From positions 124,001 through 188,000 of the forward strand of contig NZ_JAGKJK010000010.1 in the NCBI RefSeq assembly GCF_020329435.1: 64,000 bases of DNA, read 5' to 3'. The notes under the pieces were generated by a model that was given only the letters and a program-made list of their open reading frames with translations, made no database searches and was not told where the DNA came from. Numbering within the stretch: position 1 is the stretch's first letter; every line of letters begins with the position of its first letter. This document shows, in pieces, positions 7,982-17,165 of this stretch. The position numbers and the translations under genes are program-made. Source of the DNA: Bradyrhizobium hereditatis (GTDB taxonomy: Bacteria; Pseudomonadota; Alphaproteobacteria; Rhizobiales; Xanthobacteraceae).

Positions 7982-10291
7982 TCAGAGGTTATGCCGTTTC
8001 TGCGCCTCGCGGATCGCGATCCAGACCCGTTCCGCCGTGGCCGGCATATCGATGTGGTCGATCTTGTACTCGCGCCACAACCCCTCGATGATCGCATTTA
8101 CCACTGCGGGACAGGAGCCGATCGCGCCCGCCTCGCCCGCGCCCTTGACGCCGAGCGGATTGGTCGTGCACGGCACGTTGTGCGTTTCGAAATGGAATGA
8201 CGGCCCGTCGGACGCCCGCGGCACCGCATAGTCCATGAAGGTGCCGGTGACGAGCTGGCCATCGGTTGCGCTATAGACCGCCTGCTCCATCAAGGCCTGA
8301 CCGATGCCCTGCATCGCCCCGCCATGCACCTGACCGGCGAGCAACAGTGGATTGAGCGTCACGCCGAAATCATCGACGATGACATAGTTGATGATCTTGA
8401 TGATGCCGGTTGCCGGATCGATCTCGACCTCGGCGAGATGCGTGCCGTTCGGATAGGTGCCGTCGGCTTGCGCGAAAGTCGCGCTCGCATTCAGTTTCGA
8501 AGAGTCGACGCCCGGACGTTTTGCGAGGTCTGCAAAGCTGATCGAACGATCGGTGCCGGCGATGCGCACGACGCCATTGCTGATCTCGAGGTCGCCGGCG
8601 CTGGTCTCCAGCGCCTCGGCCGCGATCTCCTTCAGCTTGTTGCCGAGCTCGCGCGTGGCGCGCTCAACGCTGACGCCGCCGGTCGGAATCGACGACGAAC
8701 CGCCGGTCCCGAGACCCGTGGGGATCTTATCGGTATCGCCCTGCAGGACGTGAACACGCTCCGGCGGCACGCCGAACTGTTCGGCGACGAGTTGCGCGTA
8801 GGCCGTCTGGTGGCCCTGCCCGCTCGACTGGGTGCCGATCAGGATATTGATGTCGCCATTGGGATCGAGCGCGACATTGGCGGTCTCTTCACCCATGGTG
8901 CCGCAGACCTCGACATAGCTCGCCATGCCGATGCCGCGCACGAGGCCGGCCTTCTTCGCGGCCTTGGCGCGCTTGGGAAATTCTTTCCAGTTGGCGACCT
9001 CCATTGCGCGTTTCATATGCGCCGTGAAGTCGCCGGAATCGTAGACCTTCCCGGTCGCGGTCTTGTACGGCATCGCCTTCGGCGAAATGAAGTTCTTGCG
9101 CCGGATCGCATCCGGCGTCATGCCAAGCTTTCGCGCGGCCGCGTCGACCAGGCGTTCGACCACATAGGCCGCTTCAGGACGGCCGGCACCGCGATAGGCA
9201 TCGACCGGCACGGTGTTGGTGAACACCGTGCGGACGCGGCAATGGAAGGCCTGGATGTCGTAAAGCCCGGGCAGCATGCCGGCGCCGCCATGCGGAATGT
9301 ACGGCCCGAAGGTCGAGAGATAGGCGCCCATATCGCCCATCAGGTCGACGTCCATGCCTAAGAATTTGCCGTCTTCGGCGAGCGCCATCTTCGCGGTCGT
9401 GACATTGTCGCGCCCCTGCGCGTCGCCCATGAAGTGATCGGAGCGATCGGCGGTCCATTTGATGGTCTTGCGCAGCTTTTTCGCGGCCACCGAAATCAGC
9501 GCGTATTCGCGGTAGGGAAACAGTTTGGTGCCGAAGCCGCCGCCGACATCGGGGCAGATCACGCGCATCTTTTCCATCGGGATCTTCAGCACCATGCCGC
9601 ACAGGATCTCACGCAGACGATGGCTGCCCTGGCTGCCGACCGTCAGTGTCAGATGATCGCGCTTGGCGTCGTATTCGGCGACCGCGGCGCGCGTCTCCAT
9701 GAAGTTGGTGATGACGCGCGGATTGACGACCGTTATTTCGGCGACCGCATGCGCCTTGGCAAAGGCGTCTTCCGCCGCCTTCTTGTCGCCGACCGACACG
9801 TCGAACAGCACGTTGCCGGGCTTGTCGGGCCACACCTGCGGCGCGCCCGGCTTGACGGCATTGGCGACGCCGACCACCGCCGGCAGCGGCGTCCATTTGA
9901 CATCGATCGCCTCGATCGCGTCGCGCGCCTGATCGACGGTGTCAGCGACCACGAAGGCGACGGCGTCGCCGACATGGCGCACCTCGTCCTTGACGAGGAT
10001 CGGGTATGGCGGGCTGGTGAACGGATCGGTCTCCAGGTTGAACAGGCACGGCAGATCGCCGAGATCGGCGACTTCCGCCGCGGTCAGAATCAATGCCACA
10101 CCCGGCATCCCGCGGGCCTTGGTGACGTTGATGGTGAATTTCGCATGCGCATGCGGCGAGCGCAGCATCAGCGCGTGCAGTGCCGGCGCCGGCGAGTGAT
10201 CATCGGTATAGCGACCCTTGCCGCGGATGAGCGCGTCGTCTTCCTTGCGGAGAACGCTTTGACCGACGCCGAACTTGATGGGAGCTGCCAT
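7982..10291 (-). CDS. Form II CoxL-like molybdopterin-binding dehydrogenase subunit
   Basis: The 769-residue protein belongs to the xanthine dehydrogenase/aldehyde oxidase/CO dehydrogenase large-subunit family, which binds the molybdenum cofactor and oxidises aldehydes, purines or similar substrates. The active-site loop near residue 364 reads AYRGAGR, the form II signature; true CO dehydrogenase (form I) has AYXCSFR. The catalytic glutamate sits in GAGEAG near residue 716. The ATG at 10291 has GGAG six bases upstream, so the longer frame to 10408 is not used. The [2Fe-2S] and FAD subunits that normally accompany it are absent on both sides, and no signal peptide is seen. Substrate unknown. 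Confidence 0.9.
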   Translation of the reverse strand: MAAPIKFGVGQSVLRKEDDALIRGKGRYTDDHSPAPALHALMLRSPHAHAKFTINVTKARGMPGVALILTAAEVADLGDLPCLFNLETDPFTSPPYPILVKDEVRHVGDAVAFVVADTVDQARDAIEAIDVKWTPLPAVVGVANAVKPGAPQVWPDKPGNVLFDVSVGDKKAAEDAFAKAHAVAEITVVNPRVITNFMETRAAVAEYDAKRDHLTLTVGSQGSHRLREILCGMVLKIPMEKMRVICPDVGGGFGTKLFPYREYALISVAAKKLRKTIKWTADRSDHFMGDAQGRDNVTTAKMALAEDGKFLGMDVDLMGDMGAYLSTFGPYIPHGGAGMLPGLYDIQAFHCRVRTVFTNTVPVDAYRGAGRPEAAYVVERLVDAAARKLGMTPDAIRRKNFISPKAMPYKTATGKVYDSGDFTAHMKRAMEVANWKEFPKRAKAAKKAGLVRGIGMASYVEVCGTMGEETANVALDPNGDINILIGTQSSGQGHQTAYAQLVAEQFGVPPERVHVLQGDTDKIPTGLGTGGSSSIPTGGVSVERATRELGNKLKEIAAEALETSAGDLEISNGVVRIAGTDRSISFADLAKRPGVDSSKLNASATFAQADGTYPNGTHLAEVEIDPATGIIKIINYVIVDDFGVTLNPLLLAGQVHGGAMQGIGQALMEQAVYSATDGQLVTGTFMDYAVPRASDGPSFHFETHNVPCTTNPLGVKGAGEAGAIGSCPAVVNAIIEGLWREYKIDHIDMPATAERVWIAIREAQKRHNL

Positions 10292-10627
10292 CTTGTCTCC
10301 AATTCCCCTTAGCGCGTGATGATTGTTCGTGGAAACGTCACCGCGCTCACTTTTGTTGTTGAGCATGATCCCTTTCGGGAAAGCCGGTCCCCGCGTTTTC
10401 CGGATCACGCATCTGGAAGCGTTCTATATTGCAGCGGTTCGCGAGCCAGCGCAAATCCGCTTGCTGCCCCGACCGTTATTCCAGCGGCCGGATTTTCCGC
10501 ATCTGCACAACAAGAAAAATTGATGATGCCCGACCCACAATGCCGACGCCTTGCCGGCGTGCGGACATGAACTGAGTCAACGCGATCGCCGCGCGAATTC
10601 CAGAAAATTTCTTTTATTCACAAAAGT
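10292..10627. other. Intergenic region upstream of the CoxL-like gene
   Basis: About 340 bases between the start of the CoxL-like gene and the end of murJ. It holds a family C repeat (10361-10410) and otherwise A/T-richer sequence without a convincing frame. The promoter of the CoxL-like gene must lie here, but I could not pick out a clear -35/-10 pair. Confidence 0.4.
10361..10410. repeat. Dispersed repeat, family C copy 2
   Basis: Begins GAGCATGATCCC and continues through GGGAAAGCCGG and GTTTTCCGGATCA, sharing the order of motifs seen at 7341-7416 and 58755-58797. Confidence 0.55.
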
Positions 10628-12169
10628 TTAGACCCGGGATTGGCGATCACGGATCAGCACGAACAGCCATCCCCTGCCGAACAGCAGAAGGATGGCGACC
10701 CCATAAACGAACGCGCCGGCCACGATCAGCAGCAGCAGCGAAGTCTCATCGCGGAAGGCGTGCATTTGCGCGAAATAGAAACTGGCGAATCGGGCGGTGC
10801 CCCATAGCCCGGCGGCCAGGATGGCTCCTGCCGCGGCAAACTTGGCAAGCGACGTCAACCAGCTACGGTCCAGTTCGAGGTAGCCGGCCCGCACCGCGAA
10901 GGCGAGCACCAAGAGCAGATTGACCCAGGCACCGATGGCGGTAGCGAGGGCAAGACCGATCTGCGCCAGCGGGCCCATCAGCGCAATCTTGAGCGCCACG
11001 TTGACGGCGACGCCGGTCAGCGCCGCCTTGACCGGCGTCGCCGTGTCGTGGCGGGCATAGAAGGTCGCCACCGCGCTGCGGATGGTCACGAACGGAATGA
11101 GCCCGATCGCATACGCCGCCAGTGTGGCGCCCGCAGCCATCGCATCCGCCTTTGAGAACGCCCCCCGGGCGAACATCGCGCGCATGATGACATCAGGCAC
11201 GGTGAGGAAAGCGGCGACGAACGGCACCGAGAACAACAATGAGAATTCGAACGCCCGCCGCTGCGCGGCGGATGCGCCGGCGACATCGTTCGCGGTGAGG
11301 CGCCGCGACATTTCCGGCAATAGCACGGTGCCAATAGCAATTCCGATCACGCCGATTGGCAACTGAAAGAGGCGGTCGGCGTAGTACAGCGCCGAAAGCG
11401 CGCCGGCTGCCAAAAAGGTGGCGATGATGGTATCGGCGAACATTGCGATCTGCGTTCCCATTGACCCGATGGTCGCAGGTCCGAGGGCTCGAAAGAACGC
11501 CCGAACGTCCTCGTCGAGCCGAGGTATGGCAAACTTCGGCAGGATCCCGGTCCTTGCCGCGTCGCCGGCCAGCAGCAGGAATTCAAGTATGCCGGCGAGC
11601 AGGACGCCCCACGCGGCGGCGTAGCCCGCGCCGGGAAAAAACGCAGCCAACGCCAACGTCGCCATCATCGACAAATTGAGAAAGATCGGCGCCGCGGCTG
11701 CGCTGGCGAAGCGGTGCATCACGTTGAGCATCCCGCCATACAGCGTCACCAGCGTGATCAGCAGCAGATACGGAAACGTAATCCGCGTCAGCGATATCGC
11801 GAGTTCACCGCGCGCCGGATCGTCCTTGAAACCCGGCGCGAGAATCGCGATCACCTCCGGCATGAACCACCAGGCCAGAACCAGGAGGATGAGCTGGACG
11901 GCAAACAGCAGCGTGAAGATGCGGTCGGCGAACAGCCGCGCCGACGCTTCGCCCTTGCCGTGCAGATGCGCATAGGCCGGCACGAAGGCGGCGTTGAAGG
12001 CGCCCTCGGCGAAGATCGCGCGAAAATGATTGGGCAGCCGCAGCGCCACGAAAAACGCGTCCGCCACCGGTCCCGCGCCGAGAATGGCGGCAAGCATGAT
12101 GTCGCGCGCGAATCCGGTCAGCCGCGACAGCAGCGTGTACCCACCGACGGTGAAGATGCGTCCGAGCAT
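10628..12169 (-). CDS. murJ: Lipid II flippase MurJ (MviN)
   Basis: A 513-residue inner-membrane protein with about 14 hydrophobic segments, the MOP-family fold that moves lipid-linked peptidoglycan precursor across the membrane. Conserved starts such as GGYTLLSRLTGFARDIMLA and the PNHFRAIFAEGAFNAAFVP stretch are diagnostic of MurJ; the arginines and glutamates of the central cavity in these stretches are present. Length is typical. It stands at the edge of the polysaccharide region and is followed on the same strand, with only about 50 bases between, by the genes running from 13374 down, so it may be read with them. Confidence 0.95.
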   Translation of the reverse strand: MLGRIFTVGGYTLLSRLTGFARDIMLAAILGAGPVADAFFVALRLPNHFRAIFAEGAFNAAFVPAYAHLHGKGEASARLFADRIFTLLFAVQLILLVLAWWFMPEVIAILAPGFKDDPARGELAISLTRITFPYLLLITLVTLYGGMLNVMHRFASAAAAPIFLNLSMMATLALAAFFPGAGYAAAWGVLLAGILEFLLLAGDAARTGILPKFAIPRLDEDVRAFFRALGPATIGSMGTQIAMFADTIIATFLAAGALSALYYADRLFQLPIGVIGIAIGTVLLPEMSRRLTANDVAGASAAQRRAFEFSLLFSVPFVAAFLTVPDVIMRAMFARGAFSKADAMAAGATLAAYAIGLIPFVTIRSAVATFYARHDTATPVKAALTGVAVNVALKIALMGPLAQIGLALATAIGAWVNLLLVLAFAVRAGYLELDRSWLTSLAKFAAAGAILAAGLWGTARFASFYFAQMHAFRDETSLLLLIVAGAFVYGVAILLLFGRGWLFVLIRDRQSRV

Positions 12170-12222
12170 GCGCCGCTTCTAGCGCATATTCGCCAAACGG
12201 TGAAATCAGAACGACGGCGAAA

Positions 12223-13374
12223 TCAGGCGGAAAGCGCGCCGCGCACCGCCTCGATCACCCTCGCCTGCGTCACCTCGTCGAGATAGGCGTGAATCGGCAG
12301 GCTGATGACGTTGCCTGAGAGCTTTTCGCTCACCGGCAGGCCACCGTCGGCGACCGGGAAATCACGATAGGCGGTCTGCTGATGCATCGATTTCGCATAA
12401 TAGACCATCGTCGGGATGCCCTGCGCCTTCAGCGCCCCGGCGAAACCGTCGCGATCGGTACCTTTTGGCAGGCGGATGGTGTACTGCGCCCAGACCGAGG
12501 TGCATCCCTCGGCAAGGCGCGGCACGGTCACGACATTGTCGAGGCCGCGCGCATAACGCTCGGCGACGCGGTTGCGCGCCGCGATCTCATCGTCGAATAT
12601 CTTCAGCTTCTCGATCAATACCGCCGCCTGCATGGTGTCGAGCCGTCCGGTCAGGCCGAGGCGGACGTTGTCGTATTTGTCTGAGCCCTGGCCGTGCACG
12701 CGGATGCTGCGCAGCGTCTCGGCGAGCTTCTCGTCATTGGTAAAGATCGCGCCGCCGTCGCCGAAGCAGCCGAGCGGCTTGGTCGGAAAGAAGCTGGTCG
12801 CGGTCGCAAGCCCGAGAGAGCCGATCCGCCGCCCCTTGTAGCTCGCGCCAAATCCTTGCGCGGCATCGTCGAGTACGAACAGGCCTTCAGCCTGCGCGAT
12901 CGCGCCGATGGCGTCATGGTCCGCGCTCTGCCCGAACAGGTCGACCGGAATCACGCCGACCGGCTTCAGCCCGCGCTGCCTTGCGGTCGCAATGCCGCGC
13001 TTGAGCGATTCCGGATCGATGTTGAAGGTGGTCTCATCCACATCGACGAATACCGGCGTCGCGCCGGTCAGCGCTACCGCTTCACCGGTTGCGCAGAACG
13101 TGAAGGATGGACACAGCACGGCATCGCCTGGGCCGACCTTCTTTGCCATCAGCACCATCAGAAGCGCATCCGTGCCGCTTGCGCAGCTCACGACATGCTT
13201 GGCGCCAGAGAATTCGGCCAAGGCTTTCTCCAGCACCGTCACTTCCGGACCGTTGATGAACAGGCAATGGCTCATCACGCGCGAGATCGCCTCGTCGATC
13301 GATGCGCCGAGCCGCTGGCGCTGCGAGGCGAGGTCGTAGAAGGGAACGGGTTCTGAGCGCATGTGCTGGTTCAT
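12223..13374 (-). CDS. DegT/DnrJ/EryC1/StrS sugar aminotransferase
   Basis: A 383-residue PLP-dependent enzyme that aminates keto-sugar nucleotides. The fold-type I marks are visible: SCASGTDAL for phosphate binding, FVDVDETTFNIDP, the DDAAQ aspartate that contacts the PLP ring, and the Schiff-base lysine in SFFPTKPLGCFGDGG. The wording of these motifs is closest to the WbpE/WlbC group that makes 2,3-diamino-uronic acids. That would suit the neighbouring dehydrogenase (13401-14417), since the WbpB/WbpE pair oxidises and then aminates a UDP sugar. This pairing is inference from family and position. Confidence 0.92.
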   Translation of the reverse strand: MNQHMRSEPVPFYDLASQRQRLGASIDEAISRVMSHCLFINGPEVTVLEKALAEFSGAKHVVSCASGTDALLMVLMAKKVGPGDAVLCPSFTFCATGEAVALTGATPVFVDVDETTFNIDPESLKRGIATARQRGLKPVGVIPVDLFGQSADHDAIGAIAQAEGLFVLDDAAQGFGASYKGRRIGSLGLATATSFFPTKPLGCFGDGGAIFTNDEKLAETLRSIRVHGQGSDKYDNVRLGLTGRLDTMQAAVLIEKLKIFDDEIAARNRVAERYARGLDNVVTVPRLAEGCTSVWAQYTIRLPKGTDRDGFAGALKAQGIPTMVYYAKSMHQQTAYRDFPVADGGLPVSEKLSGNVISLPIHAYLDEVTQARVIEAVRGALSA

Positions 13375-13400
13375 GGAGCCTTGCTTGGCCTTAAAGGAGT

Positions 13401-14417
13401 TCAGCCGACGACGCGGCGCGGTCCCTTGCGCACGGCAGACGCCGCAGGCTTGGCCGGCTGCTCAAGGCAGCGGATCGCGATTTCGAGGCTGGCAACGCCC
13501 TCGTCGCCGGAAACCGCCGGCGCATTGCCGGTGCGGACGGCATTGAGAAATGCGATCAGTTCGGCGCGCAGCGGCTCATCATGGCCAACCGGCAGATGGC
13601 GCATCGAGTAGCTGCCATCGGGCTTGAAGCCGAAGCACTCCGTGACCTGCCGTGTCAACAGATCGCCCATCACATACTTGCCGCGCGTCGCAACGGTGAC
13701 GCTGCGCGCCTTGAACGGCGTCAGCCAGTTGGTGTTGATGTGGGCGAGCACGCCGGAGGCGGTGCGGAACTGCAACAGGGCGATGTCCTCACGCTCGGCG
13801 ACCGCGCTGGAGAGCTGCGGCTGCACCTCGACGATATCGGACTCGGTGAACCAGCGGATCAGATCGATATCGTGCACGGCGAGATCAATCACGACACCGA
13901 CATTCGACATCCGCGGCGGAAACGGTCCGACGCGGGTAATGCCGATCGAAAGAATGTCCTCGCCCGAGATCGCCTGCTTGATCGCGGCGACCGCCGGGTT
14001 GAAGCGCTCGACATGACCGACCATCAGCGTCACGCCGGCGCTGCGCGCGGCAGTGACGATGTCCTCGCCCTCTTCGACCGTGGAGGCGACCGGCTTCTCG
14101 ACCAGGATGTGGATATTGCGTCTGATGCAGGCGAGCGCGATCTCGTGATGCAGATGAGTCGGTGCCGCAATGGTGATAGCGTCGACGCCTTCGTCGAACA
14201 GCTCTTCGAGAGTGGTGAAGGCACGGCAACCGGCGAGCGCGGTGGCGCGCGCGCGGTGCTCCGGCAACGGATCGACGATGCCCACCAGCGTCACGCCCGG
14301 CAGACCGGCCAGCACGCGGGCATGGTTGCTGCCCATCACGCCCGCCCCTACGACGCCGACGCGCAAGCCACGTTTCGCATCGGCCTTCGCGTCAGATGCG
14401 GACCTTACGGAACTCAT
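13401..14417 (-). CDS. Gfo/Idh/MocA family sugar dehydrogenase
   Basis: The 338-residue protein has an N-terminal Rossmann fold (RVGVVGAGVMGSNHARVLAGL) and the family EKP motif (HILVEKPVAST) that holds the catalytic lysine. The later HDIDLIRW stretch has the conserved His/Asp. It is an NAD(P)-dependent oxidoreductase; with the aminotransferase directly downstream it could be the WbpB-like 3-dehydrogenase of a UDP-sugar amination route. I chose the ATG at 14417, which has GGGGG ten bases upstream, over the start at 14477. The gene ends 26 bases before the aminotransferase begins, so the two are likely cotranscribed. Confidence 0.9.
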   Translation of the reverse strand: MSSVRSASDAKADAKRGLRVGVVGAGVMGSNHARVLAGLPGVTLVGIVDPLPEHRARATALAGCRAFTTLEELFDEGVDAITIAAPTHLHHEIALACIRRNIHILVEKPVASTVEEGEDIVTAARSAGVTLMVGHVERFNPAVAAIKQAISGEDILSIGITRVGPFPPRMSNVGVVIDLAVHDIDLIRWFTESDIVEVQPQLSSAVAEREDIALLQFRTASGVLAHINTNWLTPFKARSVTVATRGKYVMGDLLTRQVTECFGFKPDGSYSMRHLPVGHDEPLRAELIAFLNAVRTGNAPAVSGDEGVASLEIAIRCLEQPAKPAASAVRKGPRRVVG

Positions 14418-14573
14418 GATGTGTAGACCCCCAAGCAGATTCGGCAGCCGGTACTTCCCCCAGCGGTTCTCTAGCATGCCGTCACAGACCTGGCGAAATG
14501 CGATCGGCGGTTTTCGGACACGTTTTGATTCAAACGGTTACAACCGCCTAGTCGGTAGAACTACGGTCCCCGC

Positions 14574-15986
14574 TCAACTGCGCCGGTAGTCGTCCTCGAT
14601 GCGGATGATGTCGTCCTCGCCGAAATAGCTGCCGGTTTGGACCTCGATCAGCTCGAGCTGAATCTTGCCGGGATTTTCCAGCCGGTGCACCGCGCCGATC
14701 GGGATGTAGATCGATTCGTTCTCGTGCACGGTCTTTACCAGTTCGTTAACGGTCACCTGCGCCGTGCCGCGCACCACGATCCAGTGCTCGGCGCGGTGGT
14801 GGTGCTTCTGCAGCGACAGCCGCCCACCGGGCTTGACGATGATGCGCTTGACCTGGTGACGGTCGCCATTGTCGACCGACTGGTAGGATCCCCAGGGCCG
14901 GTGCACCCTGATGTGATCTTCGGTCACCTGCGGCGCGACCGTCTTCAGTTTGGCGACCAGCCGCTTCAGTCCGTTGGCATCCTTTTGCCGGGAGACCAGC
15001 ACCGCATCCTGGGTGGCGACTACCACCAGATCATCGACGCCTTCGAGCGCGACCAGTGCGCGGTCGGTCGCGACGTTGCAATTGCGGGAGTCCTCGAACA
15101 CCGCCGCACCGCGCGCCGCGTTGCCGTCGCCGTCCTTGGCGGACAATTCCCACACCGCATGCCAGGAGCCGACATCGGACCAGCCGCACGCGACCGGCAC
15201 GACCGCTGTGCGCGAGGTCTTTTCCATCACCGCATAATCGATCGAGATCGATTTCGCCGAACCGAACGCGGCCTCGTCGAGCTTGACGAAGCCGAGATCG
15301 GTGCCGGCTTTCGCCACCGCATCAGTGACGGCTTTGACGCTGTCCGCATCGACGTTGCGATATTCGTCGAGCAGCACGGCGGCGCGGAACATGAAGTTGC
15401 CGCTGTTCCAGAGATAGCCTGACTTGACGTAATCAGCCGCGGTTGCCGGATCCGGCTTCTCGACGAACCTCGCAACCGCGCGAACCTTGCCGGAAATGAG
15501 CTCGCCGGGATTGATGTAGCCATACTCGGTGGCGGCGCGTTCGGGCTGGACGCCGAAAGTGACGATGTGCTCGACTTCCGCCGCAGCCAATCCCTCGCGG
15601 CAGGCAGCAAGGAAGGCTGGCGTGTCGCGCACCACGTGGTCGGCGGCAAGCGCCAGCACGATCGCATCCTTGTCGCGCGCCTGTGCGAACGCGGCGCCCG
15701 CCGCAATCGCAGGGCCGGAGTCACGCCGCATCGGTTCGAGCAGCACGTCGGCCTCTAGTCCGATCTCCGCCAGTTGCTCGAGCACCATGAAGCGATAGGC
15801 GTTGTTCGTGATCACAATCGGCCGCTCGAACAGATCAGCGTCCGAGACCCGCAGCAGCGTGTCCTGGAACGTCGAGCGCGCCCCGAACAGCGAGATGAAC
15901 TGCTTGGGGTGAACCTCGCGCGAGGCCGGCCACAGCCGCGTTCCCGCGCCGCCGCACATGATCAGGGGAATAATTCGTCGGTTCAT
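14574..15986 (-). CDS. manC: Mannose-1-phosphate guanylyltransferase / mannose-6-phosphate isomerase
   Basis: A 470-residue type II enzyme. The N-terminal nucleotidyltransferase carries the GTP-binding motif CGGAGTRLWP near residues 10-19 and the FVEKPD active-site motif; the C-terminal cupin domain, with HHHRAEHWIVV, carries the isomerase metal site. It turns mannose-1-phosphate and GTP into GDP-mannose, the donor for mannose and the precursor of GDP-fucose made by gmd/fcl at 59-61 kb. The ATG at 15986 follows GAGG and sits seven bases after the stop of the epimerase gene upstream, so the two form an operon. Upstream in-frame starts would overlap that gene. Confidence 0.95.
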   Translation of the reverse strand: MNRRIIPLIMCGGAGTRLWPASREVHPKQFISLFGARSTFQDTLLRVSDADLFERPIVITNNAYRFMVLEQLAEIGLEADVLLEPMRRDSGPAIAAGAAFAQARDKDAIVLALAADHVVRDTPAFLAACREGLAAAEVEHIVTFGVQPERAATEYGYINPGELISGKVRAVARFVEKPDPATAADYVKSGYLWNSGNFMFRAAVLLDEYRNVDADSVKAVTDAVAKAGTDLGFVKLDEAAFGSAKSISIDYAVMEKTSRTAVVPVACGWSDVGSWHAVWELSAKDGDGNAARGAAVFEDSRNCNVATDRALVALEGVDDLVVVATQDAVLVSRQKDANGLKRLVAKLKTVAPQVTEDHIRVHRPWGSYQSVDNGDRHQVKRIIVKPGGRLSLQKHHHRAEHWIVVRGTAQVTVNELVKTVHENESIYIPIGAVHRLENPGKIQLELIEVQTGSYFGEDDIIRIEDDYRRS

Positions 15987-15993
15987 CGGCGCC

Positions 15994-16983
15994 TCAAATC
16001 CTGTAGTAGCCGCGATACCAGGCAACGAAGTCGGAAAGCCCGTCCTCGATCGAGGTCTGCGGCGAAAAGCCGGTATCACGCATCAGTTCGGTTACGTCAG
16101 CGAAAGTCTCGGTCACATCTCCGGGCTGCATCGGCAACATTTCCTTGATCGCGGTGCGGCCCAACTCGCGCTCCAGAACCGCTACCACATGGGTCAGCTC
16201 TTCCGGATGATTATTGCCGACATTGTAGACTTTTGCGAGCGGCCCGGCCGCCTCGCCGCCATCGCGCGGAGGCTGGTCAACCAGTTTCACCACGGCACGG
16301 GTCGCGTCCTCGACATGGGTAAAGTCGCGCCGCATCCTGCCATGGTTGAAGAGCTTGATCGGGGTGCCCTCCACGATCGCCTTGGTAAAGAGGAAAACCG
16401 CCATGTCGGGCCGGCCCCATGGCCCGTAAATGGTAAAAAAGCGCAAGCCCGTCACCGGGAGGCGGTAAAGATGGCTGTAGGAATGCGCGATCAGCTCATT
16501 GGCCTTCTTGGTCGCGGCGTAGAGGCTGATCGGATGGTCGGTCCTGTCCTGCACCGAAAACGGCTGCTTGGTGTTGGCCCCATAGACCGATGAGGACGAG
16601 GCGTAGACCAGGTGACCGCAGCCATGATGCCGGCACCCCTCCAGCACATTGACGAAGCCGGCAAGATTGGCGTCGACATAGGCATGCGGATGATCGATCG
16701 AGTAGCGCACACCGGCCTGCGCCGCGAGATGTACCACCCGCGCAAAGCGGTGCTCGGCGAACAGGCGTTCCACTGACGCGCGATCGGAAAGATCGATCTG
16801 TTCGAACGCAAAACCCTGATTCTCGCGCAGGACATCAAGCCGCGCGCGTTTCAGCGCCGGGTCGTAATAGTCGTTGAGATTGTCGAGGCCGACCACGGCG
16901 CGACCTTCGGCCAGCAGGCGGCGGGCAACGTGAAAGCCGATGAAACCCGCAGCTCCTGTGACCAATATGGATGGATCCGGCAT
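15994..16983 (-). CDS. NAD-dependent epimerase, UDP-glucuronate 4-epimerase-like
   Basis: A 329-residue extended short-chain dehydrogenase. Seen are GAAGFIGFHVA (NAD binding), the NLNDYYDPALKRARL stretch that is characteristic of UDP-glucuronate epimerases such as LpsL/CapI, the catalytic serine region YASSSSVYG and the YAATK Tyr-Lys pair. It probably makes UDP-galacturonate for lipopolysaccharide or capsule. First gene of an operon with manC; it diverges from the flippase-like gene at 17166. Confidence 0.9.
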   Translation of the reverse strand: MPDPSILVTGAAGFIGFHVARRLLAEGRAVVGLDNLNDYYDPALKRARLDVLRENQGFAFEQIDLSDRASVERLFAEHRFARVVHLAAQAGVRYSIDHPHAYVDANLAGFVNVLEGCRHHGCGHLVYASSSSVYGANTKQPFSVQDRTDHPISLYAATKKANELIAHSYSHLYRLPVTGLRFFTIYGPWGRPDMAVFLFTKAIVEGTPIKLFNHGRMRRDFTHVEDATRAVVKLVDQPPRDGGEAAGPLAKVYNVGNNHPEELTHVVAVLERELGRTAIKEMLPMQPGDVTETFADVTELMRDTGFSPQTSIEDGLSDFVAWYRGYYRI

Positions 16984-17165
16984 CGTATCCTTGAAAGCAC
17001 CGCTTTACGGCTGGAATGTCTGTCCCCGGGGCCTCTTTACCCGTGTTGCCGAGGCCGCCGCAACACCTACCAGGGCGCTATTGCCAGAACGGCTCGAAAA
17101 CCATACCAAGGCGCCCGAATTGCATCGCTTTTTGCACCCACTTCCCCCAAACCGGCACGGGCGAG

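Noticed and set aside
7982..10291. True carbon monoxide dehydrogenase large subunit
   Set aside because: The active loop is AYRGAGR, not the AYXCSFR form with the catalytic Cys.
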